Part shown: one piece after another, positions 1-7,133 of the stretch
How positions within the stretch are numbered: position 1 is the stretch's first letter
Layout of the letters: every line of letters begins with the position of its first letter
Assembly (NCBI GenBank): GCA_022732315.1
Contig: JAIJUV010000004.1
Coordinates: 1-43,699, forward strand
Direction: 5' to 3'
DNA: 43,699 bases
Origin: Prevotella sp.
GTDB lineage: Bacteria; Bacteroidota; Bacteroidia; Bacteroidales; Bacteroidaceae
The notes under the pieces: generated by a model
What the model saw: the letters and a program-made list of their open reading frames with translations, nothing else
Told to the model about the DNA's origin: nothing
Databases searched by the model: none
Program-made: the position numbers and the translations under genes

Positions 1-171
1 GCCGATGTGTGATGGCAACCAGGAGCTGCCACGTGTCGGAATACCACACTCAAAAGGTTCACCCTTTACCGGATTGTATGAACGAGGACCGATCAACTTC
101 GCAATGACATAAGCAGCCACCACCAAGGTTACAGCCGTCAGCAAAACGGTGATAAATAGTGTAAAGTTCAT
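1..171 (-). CDS. nuoA: NADH-quinone oxidoreductase subunit A, N-terminal part
   Basis: Reading minus from the ATG at 171 gives 57 codons that run off the left window edge, so only the amino-terminal half is present. It starts with one hydrophobic segment (residues 3-27), followed by the family motif GPRSYNPVKGEPFECGI, which matches the conserved GP(R)xxNPxKxxPYECG loop of NuoA/NDH-1 chain 3, a small inner-membrane subunit of complex I. The conserved acidic and cysteine residues of the loop (E41, C42) are present. The rest of a nuo operon would be expected to the left. A -7 box lies about 45 bases upstream. Start choice is clear because the peptide begins directly at the first membrane helix. 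Confidence 0.9.
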   Translation of the reverse strand, partial: MNFTLFITVLLTAVTLVVAAYVIAKLIGPRSYNPVKGEPFECGIPTRGSSWLPSHIG

Positions 172-216
172 AAAAATTGTTATAACGTTATTTTGTTTAA
201 TGCTTCTAAGCGGTTG

Positions 217-224
217 CAAAGGTA
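217..224 (-). promoter_or_regulatory. Bacteroidota-type -7 box for nuoA
   Basis: On the minus strand this reads TACCTTTG, a match to the Bacteroidota TAnnTTTG -7 element. It lies 46 bases before the nuoA ATG. A convincing -33 TTTG is not visible at the usual distance. Confidence 0.55.
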
Positions 225-266
225 GCAATTATTTCTGAAAGAATATAATTTTTAATGTTAAATGTT

Positions 267-295
267 AAATAATGGGCAAAAAAAGCCCATTATTT
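267..295 (-). terminator. Hairpin terminator after the deoxynucleoside kinase gene
   Basis: Perfect inverted repeat AAATAATGGGC / GCCCATTATTT with a 7-base A/T loop, about 50 bases past the kinase stop. The T-run after it is interrupted, so termination efficiency is uncertain. It separates the kinase pair from nuoA. Confidence 0.55.
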
Positions 296-345
296 ACTCA
301 ACTACTTGTCAGACTACTTGCTTTACTACTTGTTTCTTCCTTGCT

Positions 346-963
346 CTACTCCTTGAAGAAGCCAAATAATTCTGCGTCTATAAGGTCGGTAATCTTGCGG
401 AAGTCTTCGGGATTATCGGCAAATTCCAGGTTGTCGCCATCCACGATGATGAGGCGTCCCTTATAGCTCTTAATCCACTCTTCGTAACGGTTGTTCAGGC
501 CTTGCAGGTAGTCGATGCGAATGCTTTTCTCAAAATCTCTTCCGCGCTTCTCGATGTGCTTCACGAGGGTTGGGATGCTGCTCTTGATGTAGATCATCAG
601 GTCGGGGAGTTTCACCAGACTGATCATCAGGTCGAAGAGGTCGGTATAGTTGGCAAAATCCCGGTCGCTCATCATGCCGATGTCGTGAAGGTTGGGTGCG
701 AAGATGCGGGCATCCTCGAAGATGGTACGGTCCTGCACGATGGTCTGTTCGGAACGTGAGATTTCCACCACGTCGTGGAATCGCTTGTTTAAGAAATAAA
801 TCTGAAGATTAAACGACCATCGTTCCATATCCTTGTAGTAATCGGCAAGGTATGGGTTATTATCTACGGGTTCGAAGTTTGCCTTCCAACCATATCGCTT
901 GGCAAGCATCTTGGTCAATGTTGTCTTGCCACTACCTATATTTCCAGCTATTGCTATATGCAT
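346..963 (-). CDS. Deoxynucleoside kinase (dGK/dAK family)
   Basis: A 205-residue cytoplasmic kinase of the deoxyadenosine/deoxyguanosine kinase family, which phosphorylates purine deoxynucleosides for salvage. Visible motifs are the P-loop GNIGSGKTT (residues 7-15), the substrate motif MERW (E47, R48), the DRTIFED motif and a basic lid segment KRGRDFE. Length fits the family. It lies 63 bases downstream of a broken paralogue (1027-1653), on the same strand and probably in the same transcript; such tandem dNK pairs are common in Bacteroidota. The reading frame continues after the TAG stop for 15 more sense codons rich in Ser and Thr, ending in TGA, which hints at an older, longer C-terminus. 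Substrate preference cannot be read from sequence alone. Confidence 0.9.
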   Translation of the reverse strand: MHIAIAGNIGSGKTTLTKMLAKRYGWKANFEPVDNNPYLADYYKDMERWSFNLQIYFLNKRFHDVVEISRSEQTIVQDRTIFEDARIFAPNLHDIGMMSDRDFANYTDLFDLMISLVKLPDLMIYIKSSIPTLVKHIEKRGRDFEKSIRIDYLQGLNNRYEEWIKSYKGRLIIVDGDNLEFADNPEDFRKITDLIDAELFGFFKE

Positions 964-965
964 TT

Positions 966-1008
966 TCTTACTTTGAATTTTGAACTTTGAACTTTATGAT
1001 TAGTAAAT
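966..1008 (-). repeat. Heptamer-like intergenic spacer repeat
   Basis: On the minus strand the spacer consists of imperfect repeats of AAAGTTC ending right before the kinase ATG. The left part, TTTACTAATCATAAAGTTC, is shared exactly with the spacer before the unrelated GH130 gene (5900-5940). It probably belongs to a dispersed family of simple repeats in operon junctions. Confidence 0.6.
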
Positions 1009-1026
1009 ATGATTCTCTTAAGAAGA

Positions 1027-1653
1027 TTATTCTTCCTTGGGAAAGAGGCCGAAAAGTTTGGCATCAATCTTATCTACAATGTCGCCAAACTGCTTGGGGT
1101 TGTGCTCGAAGTCGAGGTCATCCACTTCTACCACCAGCACCCTACCCTTATACTTATTCATAATGAAATCATCATAAAGGCGGTTGATGCCTTCCAGGTA
1201 GTCGATAGGCATGCGCTGCTCATAGTCTCTGCCTCGTTTCTGGATATTCTTCACCAGATGGGGAACCGAAGATCGGAGATAGATCATGAGTTCGGGCATC
1301 TTCACCACCTCCATCATCGACTCGAAGAGTTCCATGTAGGTTTCATAATCACGCTCATCCATGTGTCCCATCGCCCTGTTGTTGGCGGCAAAGACATACA
1401 CGCCCTCGAAGATAGTGCGGTCCTGAATAACGGTTTCCTTACTGCTCTGAATCTCGAGCAGGTTCTTGAATCGCTGCTTGAGGTAGAACACCTCCATATT
1501 GAGAGCCCATCAGGAGATATCCTTGTAATAGTCGTCGATATATGGGTTTTCGGCAACGGGTTCCAGATACTGTTTCCATCCATAATGTTTGGAAAGCATT
1601 TTGGTAAGTGTTGTCTTGCCACTACCGATATTTCCTGCTACTGCTATATACAT
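1027..1653 (-). pseudogene. Second deoxynucleoside kinase, interrupted by in-frame TGA
   Basis: Reading from the ATG at 1653 gives a P-loop (GNIGSGKTT) and close similarity to the downstream kinase for 47 codons, then a TGA at 1510-1512, then the same frame continues to a normal end at 1027. Without the stop the product would be 208 residues, the family length. The TGA sits where the neighbour has R48 of its MERW motif, so a single CGA to TGA change would explain it. The 3' part keeps DRTIFEG and the lid segment KRGRDYE. An internal ATG (1497) could restart but would lack the P-loop. Read as a recent nonsense pseudogene, a phase or population variant, or a sequencing error; ordinary stop-codon recoding seems unlikely here. 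Confidence 0.8.
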
Positions 1654-1728
1654 TAATTTATATTGAATAATTTACATTTTAAATTCTATCTTGAGGCGTT
1701 CCTCAGACTAACTTATTTCCAATGGCTG

Positions 1729-1760
1729 CAAAAATACAATATTTATTCGGAATAACCAAA
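1729..1760 (-). promoter_or_regulatory. Promoter of the deoxynucleoside kinase pair
   Basis: Minus-strand -7 box TATTTTTG (1729-1736) and -33 box TTTG (1757-1760) with 20 bases between them, the arrangement expected for the Bacteroidota primary sigma factor. It lies about 75 bases upstream of the first kinase ATG. Confidence 0.6.
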
Positions 1761-1807
1761 GAAAATGGCGAAGAAGATTCAAAAAAGAACAAGAGAAGCT
1801 TTTATAT

Positions 1808-1868
1808 TTACCCTTAAGGCAAAAAATATTTTTCCTTAAGGGTAATTATATTTAGCCTTAAGGGTAAA
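1808..1868. repeat. Three CCTTAAGG-centred repeats
   Basis: Three copies of a 12-13 base element occur in 61 bases: TTACCCTTAAGG at 1808-1819, CCTTAAGGGTAA at 1834-1845 and CCTTAAGGGTAAA at 1856-1868. The first is inverted relative to the other two, and each core CCTTAAGG is itself palindromic. The spacing, about 22-26 bases, is near two helical turns, so a multi-site operator is possible. The rest of the 350-base gap 1654-2005 holds the kinase promoter and the terminator of the epimerase gene. Confidence 0.6.
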
Positions 1869-1948
1869 TATATTCTCGATTCAGTTATTGATGTGATGAA
1901 CATAAAAAATCTGGCATGGCTGCAGAAATGACAGGTATTTTTAAGTAA

Positions 1949-1986
1949 AAGCCCCCAGCCTACTTTTTCAAGCAGGCTGGGGGCTT
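1949..1986 (-). terminator. Rho-independent terminator of the mannan operon
   Basis: A 13-base-pair perfect stem, AAGCCCCCAGCCT / AGGCTGGGGGCTT, with a 12-base loop, followed on the minus strand by a T-rich run. It stands 20 bases after the epimerase stop and closes the CE7-to-epimerase operon. Confidence 0.9.
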
Positions 1987-2005
1987 ATGGATGATAGTAA
2001 GGTTA

Positions 2006-3187
2006 TCAATAATCTCTTTCTATGAGTTCAAGACACATACGACTGTTGTGATAAGGACATTTCCAAAAGCCAGCCTTATCATCTTCCTTATTCACCGAAC
2101 CATCCTCCAGGATAGCCCAATGCCACTCGCCGTTCTTGGCATCCAACAGATGCTTCGCCACATAATTCCAACAAGTGATGGCTATCAGCAGATTCTCCTC
2201 GGTGCGGAAATGCTGATAGAGATCGATGTGACCGATAATGTTCTCACACTGTACCCACCACTGGCGCTGGAGATCAAACTTATCCCCATCCTTCCAATGC
2301 TCATACACCATACTTCCATCCGGGCGCAATCCCTCGTCGGCAGCATCGGCTATTCTGCGGATGATGCGCTCTATCTTTCGGAGCAACTCCTTATCGCCCA
2401 AAACGAGTGCCGTTTCATGGAGCAGCCAGGAAGCCTCAATGTCATGACCATAACTCTCGATATTTCTTTTTCCCTGCCACTCATCATTGAAGAACAGGTC
2501 AAGATGATAGGTCTCCTTGTTCAGAAGCTTATCTGTAAAGATGTCGAGCAGGTTGCGGATACTTTTTTCCAGTTCATCAGTCTTCCATACACGATAGAGA
2601 TTGGTATAGGGTTCGATGATATGGAGATGAGTGTTCATCGTGCGGGATCCGTTCTCATCCTTATCAGAAAGACGCATATCGGCGATAGGCTCCCACTCAC
2701 GGGTCAACGCCTCAATATATCCATTGTTCTTGGCATCAAAGGCATGCTTCTCGATGTCGTGATATAGGGAAATTGCAATATCGAGCGCCTCCTTATCGCC
2801 CGTGGCACGGGCATACTCAGAAAACCCATAGATGGCGAAGCCGATGGCATAGGTCTGCTTCTTGGTATCAAGCGGATTTCCCTTGTAATCCACGCTCCAG
2901 TAGATGCCGCCATATTCCTTGTCGAGGAAATGGTCGCGCACATAGTTCTTGGCGCGGGTAGCAGCCTCCAGATACTCTGGTTTCTGGAGTACACGGTAGG
3001 CAGCCGAGAATGCCCACAGGATGCGGGCATTCATCACGGCACCTTTTTCAGCTTCCGGATGAATCTGGTCGTTGCCATCTACTCGTCCGTAGAAGCCACC
3101 ATTCTCATCATCAGTTACTTTTTCTATCCAATAGTTGAGGATGTTGTTTTCCAACACATCCTTCATGGTTTCCTTCATATTTTCCAT
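2006..3187 (-). CDS. Cellobiose/mannobiose 2-epimerase (AGE superfamily)
   Basis: A 393-residue (alpha/alpha)6-barrel protein of the N-acylglucosamine/cellobiose 2-epimerase family. It converts the reducing-end mannose of beta-1,4-mannobiose to glucose (or cellobiose to glucosyl-mannose). Expected active-site signatures are visible: THLHIIEPY, SYGHDIEASW with its histidine, QRQWWVQCE, and the C-terminal KCPYHNSRMCLE histidine motif. There is no signal peptide, so it acts in the cytoplasm. It is the last gene of the minus-strand operon, next to a sugar symporter and GH130 phosphorylase, the same set and order described for the Bacteroides fragilis mannan pathway (mannanase, MGP, symporter, CE). 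That context makes mannobiose the likely natural substrate. Alternative in-frame ATGs lie at codons 4 and 8. Confidence 0.9.
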   Translation of the reverse strand: MENMKETMKDVLENNILNYWIEKVTDDENGGFYGRVDGNDQIHPEAEKGAVMNARILWAFSAAYRVLQKPEYLEAATRAKNYVRDHFLDKEYGGIYWSVDYKGNPLDTKKQTYAIGFAIYGFSEYARATGDKEALDIAISLYHDIEKHAFDAKNNGYIEALTREWEPIADMRLSDKDENGSRTMNTHLHIIEPYTNLYRVWKTDELEKSIRNLLDIFTDKLLNKETYHLDLFFNDEWQGKRNIESYGHDIEASWLLHETALVLGDKELLRKIERIIRRIADAADEGLRPDGSMVYEHWKDGDKFDLQRQWWVQCENIIGHIDLYQHFRTEENLLIAITCWNYVAKHLLDAKNGEWHWAILEDGSVNKEDDKAGFWKCPYHNSRMCLELIERDY

Positions 3188-3257
3188 ATTCGTTCTATAG
3201 TGATTATCAGTTAAATATCAATATTTACTTCCCGAGATACTTATTCCCGGGCACTGC

Positions 3258-4601
3258 CTACTTTCTGATAGGGAACTTCCAGGAGAGCACCATCAGCAGG
3301 AAGGCGATGACTGCCGGGAAGATAGAGAACAGCAACCATACCATCGTGAGCACAGAATCTGTGACACTGGCTGGGTCTATCATCGTATTTCCCATCTTAT
3401 CCGTAATCATGTTGGCACCTGCCCAACCCAGGAAGAGGGCGATGAGCGAACCGGAAATGGCAGTACCAAACTTCTGACTCATGGTTCCTGAAGAGAAGAT
3501 GAGTCCGGTGGCTGATGTTCCGAAATGCTCTGTGTGATAGTCGGCTACATCCGCATACATAGACCACATCAATGGTGAATAGATGCCGATACCCATGGAA
3601 GTAAGGACAACGATAACTATCATCACCCAAATATAAGATGGATCCATCGGGATGAAGAAAAAGATGACCGAGAGGACCAGACAAAGTGCTGCTGCCCAGA
3701 AGAACGCCATTCGCTTGCTGCCCACCAATCGGATGAACCATGGCGATACGCCACCGAAAATCATACAGGTTACCTCACCAAACGCCATGAAGACGGTATA
3801 GTTGATAATCAATCCCTCGATAGTTACATTGCCATGCAGACAGTAATCAAACATATAGCCGGCTACTGCATAGCGGAAACCGTTGAAGAAATTGGTACAC
3901 ACAGCGATGGCTGTCATATAAAGCCAAGCCTTGTTGTGAACGAGGTCGGAGAACTGATGGAAAGAGAACTTCTCGGCACGCTTCGGCTTGAGGCGTTCCT
4001 TGGTAAGGAGACCGCAAACCAAGGTCATCACGGCTGCCGCAATACCAAGGATAGCACCGATAACAGCATACTGATGAGCAGCTGTACCGCCTACCATTTC
4101 TTGAAGATACGGAAAAGAGAGCAAGGTGATGAAGCCCATCGCATAAGCTCCCACCATGCGGAAGGAAGAGAACTGATTCTTCTCGTCATCGTCCTCGGTC
4201 ATCACACCGAGCAGCGAACCGTAAGGCACATTCACCATGGTATAAACCGCCATCATTAACAGATAGAGGGCGTAGGCATAAATGCGCTTGCCCACAGGTC
4301 CAAAATCCGGGGTATAGAGCAGGAGCGCGAAAATCAATCCGAAAGGAATGGCACCATAGATGAGCCAAGGGCGATAGGTGCCGAAACGACTCTGGGTACG
4401 GTCGGCAAGGGTACCCATCAGCGGGTCGGTAACCACATCAAACATACGAGCCACCAGCATCAATACGGCGGCATCAGCAAACGAGAGTCCGAAGACATTG
4501 GTAAAGAAGAGCGGAAAGGCGATAGACATCACCTTCCATACGATGCCGCCCGCAGCGGCATCACCCAGCGCATAAGCAATTTTTTCTTTTATACTAGCCA
4601 T
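3258..4601 (-). CDS. GPH-family sugar:cation symporter
   Basis: A 447-residue inner-membrane protein with about 12 predicted membrane helices, of the glycoside-pentoside-hexuronide:cation symporter (MelB-like) family. Family signatures include the acidic helix segment DVVTDPLMG, the loop RTQSRFGTYRPWL, and NVPYGSL in the first half; the second half has the long cytoplasmic loop and GIYSPLMWSMYADVADY. Placed between a mannosyl-glucose phosphorylase and an epimerase, it most likely brings beta-1,4-mannobiose or short manno-oligosaccharides from periplasm to cytoplasm. It is separated from GH130 by a hairpin terminator, so its level may differ from that of the upstream enzymes. Cation preference cannot be called from the sequence. 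Confidence 0.88.
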   Translation of the reverse strand: MASIKEKIAYALGDAAAGGIVWKVMSIAFPLFFTNVFGLSFADAAVLMLVARMFDVVTDPLMGTLADRTQSRFGTYRPWLIYGAIPFGLIFALLLYTPDFGPVGKRIYAYALYLLMMAVYTMVNVPYGSLLGVMTEDDDEKNQFSSFRMVGAYAMGFITLLSFPYLQEMVGGTAAHQYAVIGAILGIAAAVMTLVCGLLTKERLKPKRAEKFSFHQFSDLVHNKAWLYMTAIAVCTNFFNGFRYAVAGYMFDYCLHGNVTIEGLIINYTVFMAFGEVTCMIFGGVSPWFIRLVGSKRMAFFWAAALCLVLSVIFFFIPMDPSYIWVMIVIVVLTSMGIGIYSPLMWSMYADVADYHTEHFGTSATGLIFSSGTMSQKFGTAISGSLIALFLGWAGANMITDKMGNTMIDPASVTDSVLTMVWLLFSIFPAVIAFLLMVLSWKFPIRK

Positions 4602-4603
4602 TA

Positions 4604-4640
4604 TTTTACTTTGAACTATAAACTTTTAACTATAAACTTT
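4604..4640 (-). repeat. Heptamer-like spacer before the symporter gene
   Basis: On the minus strand, alternating AGTTTATAGTTAAAAGTTTA-type units end 3 bases before the symporter ATG. Same class of spacer as at 966-1008, 5900-5940 and 37853-37918. Confidence 0.5.
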
Positions 4641-4696
4641 AAAAAAGGGATCCACCCCTCGTACATACATAATACGTACGAGAGTCATGAATCCCT
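4641..4696 (-). terminator. Internal terminator between GH130 and symporter genes
   Basis: On the minus strand CTCGTAC / GTACGAG forms a hairpin, extended outward by imperfect GGGATTC / GGATCCC pairing and followed by TTTTTT. It lies 24 bases after the GH130 stop and before the symporter start, so it probably reduces expression of the last two genes. Confidence 0.65.
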
Positions 4697-4719
4697 ACAA
4701 TCTTTATACCTATAAAAAA

Positions 4720-5892
4720 TTATTTGCCTAATGTCTGTCTGTTCTTTGCTACCAAAGCCTTGATCTTCTCCACAGAGAACTGAGTGCGATAGTCATCCTT
4801 TGGTGTGTTCATGCAGTAGTCTACCAGACGGTCGATGGTTGAGGTAGCTACGTGCATACGTGTATCAGAAGAAGCATAGTAGATAAATACCTTGCCATCC
4901 TCATCTGCAATCCAACCGTTGGCAAACACTACGTTCATCACATCACCAATATACTCAGGGCCCTCTGGTACGAGGAGGTATCCACCTGGTTCTGCGATGA
5001 CCTCAGTAGGATCCTCAAGAGAGGTCATATACATATAGAGCACATAGCGGAGACCGCTGGCACAGCCACGAACACCGTGAGCCAGGTGCAACCAGCCCTT
5101 ATCGGTCTTGATTGGGTGAGGTCCCTCACCATTCTTCACCTCCTGGATGGTGTGGTAATGACGGGCATTGATGATCTTCTCTTCCTTGATTTCGGCATGA
5201 GTGATGTCATCAACGAGTGCCCAACCGATACCACCACCTGAACCTGTATCGATAAAGCCATCCTGTGGACGGGTATAGAAAGCATACTTGCCATCTACGA
5301 ACTCTGGGTGGAGAACCACATTACGCTGCTGGCTCTTGGTCTTCAAATCAGGAAGACGCTCCCAGTTAACCAAGTCCTTGGTACGGGCGATGGCCGCAGT
5401 AGCAGTAGCTGCACTCAGGTCGCCTGGCTGGTCATCATCATGACGCTCAGCACAGAACACGCCATAGATATAACCATCCTCATGGGCGGTGAGTCGCATA
5501 TCATAGATATTGGTAGCAGGAATTACATCCTCAGGCATGGTGATAGGCTCATCCCAAAAACGGAAGTTGTCGATACCGTTAGGGCTCTCAGCTACAGCAA
5601 AGAAGCTCTTGCGGTCGGCTCCTTCTACACGAACAACGAGGAGATACTTGCCGTTCCACTTGATGGCACCCGAGTTCAGTGTAGCATTCATCATGATGCG
5701 CTGCATCAGATATGGGTTGCTCTTCTCATCGAAGTCGTAACGCCACTCCAATGGAGTATGTTCTGCGGTGAGGATTGGGTTCTTATATTTCTCGTAGATG
5801 CCGTTTCCCCACTCTACTGGTTCATTCTTGCGGCTCAGCAATTCCTCATGATGAGCGCGAAGTGCTTTCACTTTGTCTTGAAATGTTGTCAT
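4720..5892 (-). CDS. GH130 4-O-beta-D-mannosyl-D-glucose phosphorylase
   Basis: A 390-residue five-bladed beta-propeller enzyme of GH130 family 1 that uses phosphate to split mannosyl-beta-1,4-glucose into alpha-mannose-1-phosphate and glucose in the cytoplasm (no signal peptide). I chose the ATG at 5892 (MTTFQDKVKALR...) over a longer open frame to 6051, because the extra 53 codons are low-complexity, include the repeat spacer and overlap the GH26 gene. With this start the catalytic aspartate in NIYDMRL is D131, the same number as the proton donor I recall for the B. fragilis enzyme. Further family blocks are the phosphate-binding basic residues around RMMNATLNSG-like segments and HPEFVDGKYAFYTRPQDGF. 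Together with the epimerase it completes phosphorolytic mannobiose use. Confidence 0.92.
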   Translation of the reverse strand: MTTFQDKVKALRAHHEELLSRKNEPVEWGNGIYEKYKNPILTAEHTPLEWRYDFDEKSNPYLMQRIMMNATLNSGAIKWNGKYLLVVRVEGADRKSFFAVAESPNGIDNFRFWDEPITMPEDVIPATNIYDMRLTAHEDGYIYGVFCAERHDDDQPGDLSAATATAAIARTKDLVNWERLPDLKTKSQQRNVVLHPEFVDGKYAFYTRPQDGFIDTGSGGGIGWALVDDITHAEIKEEKIINARHYHTIQEVKNGEGPHPIKTDKGWLHLAHGVRGCASGLRYVLYMYMTSLEDPTEVIAEPGGYLLVPEGPEYIGDVMNVVFANGWIADEDGKVFIYYASSDTRMHVATSTIDRLVDYCMNTPKDDYRTQFSVEKIKALVAKNRQTLGK

Positions 5893-5899
5893 AATATTT

Positions 5900-5940
5900 T
5901 TTACTTTGAACTTTAAACTTTGAACTTTATGATTAGTAAA
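5900..5940 (-). repeat. Heptamer-like spacer before the GH130 gene
   Basis: Minus strand: TTTACTAATCATAAAGTTC followed by further AAAGTTT/AAAGTTC units, 8 bases before the GH130 ATG. Nearly the same sequence precedes the deoxynucleoside kinase gene at 966-1008. Confidence 0.6.
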
Positions 5941-5945
5941 GACTA

Positions 5946-5975
5946 TTGAATTCTTCACTCTTCGTTCTTCACTTA
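5946..5975 (-). repeat. GTGAAGA-type repeat overlapping the GH26 stop
   Basis: Minus strand AGTGAAGAACGAAGAGTGAA followed by GAATTCAA, beginning at the GH26 stop codon. A close relative sits on the plus strand at 38676-38709 after kdsA, also beginning at a stop codon. Confidence 0.5.
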
Positions 5976-7129
5976 ACTTTCTTGATGTCTTTGACGAAGA
6001 GGACTTTCTTTTCTTTCTTGAATGCCTTGAAGTCTTCAACGATGGCTCCATCGCCTACACCTGGGAGATAGGCTTCCTCCTGCGGCTTGTCCCATGCATT
6101 TCGCCAGAAGAGAACGTAGCTCAACTGATACTTCTGAAGTACCGGCCAGAGAGCCTGTGTGAACCAGTTCTGTTTCTGCGAAATACCACGGCATCCTGTC
6201 TCGGTGAGTGCAGGAATCCTGTTGATTTTCTTGTTTGCCTGCATCATCACATCCAGGGTATTCTTCAGATTGGTCTGATAGTTGGCATCATCGTTGTCAA
6301 ACTCATAAACATCCACGCCTACCATATCCACGAAGTCATTGCCCGGATAACGCTCCAGGAAAGCCTCAACGGTTTTCTCGCTTCCGAGGTTAGGCGACCA
6401 AGCCCAAACGATATTTGTACATCCATTTTTAGTAAGTGTGCGATAGGTTTTTGCGTAAAGCTGGTTATATTGTGCAGGTGTACAACTGTTGGCTCCCCAC
6501 CAGAACCATCCGCCATTCATTTCATGCCATGGACGGAAGATGACGGGAACGAGATTTCCTTTTTTATCTTTCAACGAGAGGATGAAATCTGATACTTTCT
6601 TGAGCCAGGCATCGAACTTCTCCTGCTGTACTCCCCCATCGAGTACGGCAGCCACAGCATCTCCCTTCGGATCCCAGGCATTCTCGCCTGTTGCCGGATT
6701 CCAAGGATGCCAGCTCAGGGTAACGATACCTCCTCGCTTGTTCTGGGCGATAATCTCCTGGCGCATTCTATCAAAAGGAACCCCATCAAGGTTCTCCTTG
6801 CTGTCCAGCTCTATCTTGCCGAGGTCAAAGCCCATCACGGCAGGATAATCGCCTGTGATGAGAAGCACATCACTCTTTCCCTGATTCCATTTCCAAGTAG
6901 TACCATACACCGGATCATCCTGATGCCCCAACATAATACCCTTGTTTAATAATTTCTGCAGACGAACTATCTGTTGCTCAGCTGGTGTTTTGCAGCAAAC
7001 CTTTTTGTCTTTACTGCAAGATGTACCTGCAGCCTGAACAGAAGCACCAGTGGTACCATCCACCTGTGCCATAGCTCCCTGCATCGCCAGCAGACAAACA
7101 GCACTGATCAATATTCTTTTTCCGAACAT
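5969..7129 (-). CDS. GH26 beta-mannanase, secreted
   Basis: A 386-residue protein with a type I signal peptide (cleavage likely after AMA, residue 21) and one GH26 (beta/alpha)8 domain from about residue 50. The retaining catalytic pair is clear: acid/base E203 in RPWHEMNGGWFWWG and nucleophile E310 in PALTETG; the conserved SWHPWNP segment is also present. It has no lipobox, so it is periplasmic or exported. It lies 4 bases after the CE7 esterase gene and upstream of GH130, in one operon; by analogy with B. fragilis it is expected to release mannobiose from mannan or manno-oligosaccharides. A Cys-rich stretch (SCSKDKKVCC, residues 37-46) precedes the catalytic domain. Confidence 0.93.
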   Translation of the reverse strand: MFGKRILISAVCLLAMQGAMAQVDGTTGASVQAAGTSCSKDKKVCCKTPAEQQIVRLQKLLNKGIMLGHQDDPVYGTTWKWNQGKSDVLLITGDYPAVMGFDLGKIELDSKENLDGVPFDRMRQEIIAQNKRGGIVTLSWHPWNPATGENAWDPKGDAVAAVLDGGVQQEKFDAWLKKVSDFILSLKDKKGNLVPVIFRPWHEMNGGWFWWGANSCTPAQYNQLYAKTYRTLTKNGCTNIVWAWSPNLGSEKTVEAFLERYPGNDFVDMVGVDVYEFDNDDANYQTNLKNTLDVMMQANKKINRIPALTETGCRGISQKQNWFTQALWPVLQKYQLSYVLFWRNAWDKPQEEAYLPGVGDGAIVEDFKAFKKEKKVLFVKDIKKVK

Positions 7130-7133
7130 AAAT

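Noticed and set aside
1510..1512. TGA read as selenocysteine or another recoded amino acid
   Set aside because: The paralogue has Arg here, the family does not use selenocysteine, and no recoding hairpin was recognised; a point mutation is simpler.
1009..1656. Long plus-strand open frame over the broken kinase
   Set aside because: It is the mirror frame of the minus-strand kinase sequence, which carries clear kinase motifs; the plus product has none.
5893..6051. 53-codon N-terminal extension of GH130
   Set aside because: Low-complexity sequence that covers the intergenic repeat and the GH26 end; the ATG at 5892 places the catalytic Asp at the expected residue 131.
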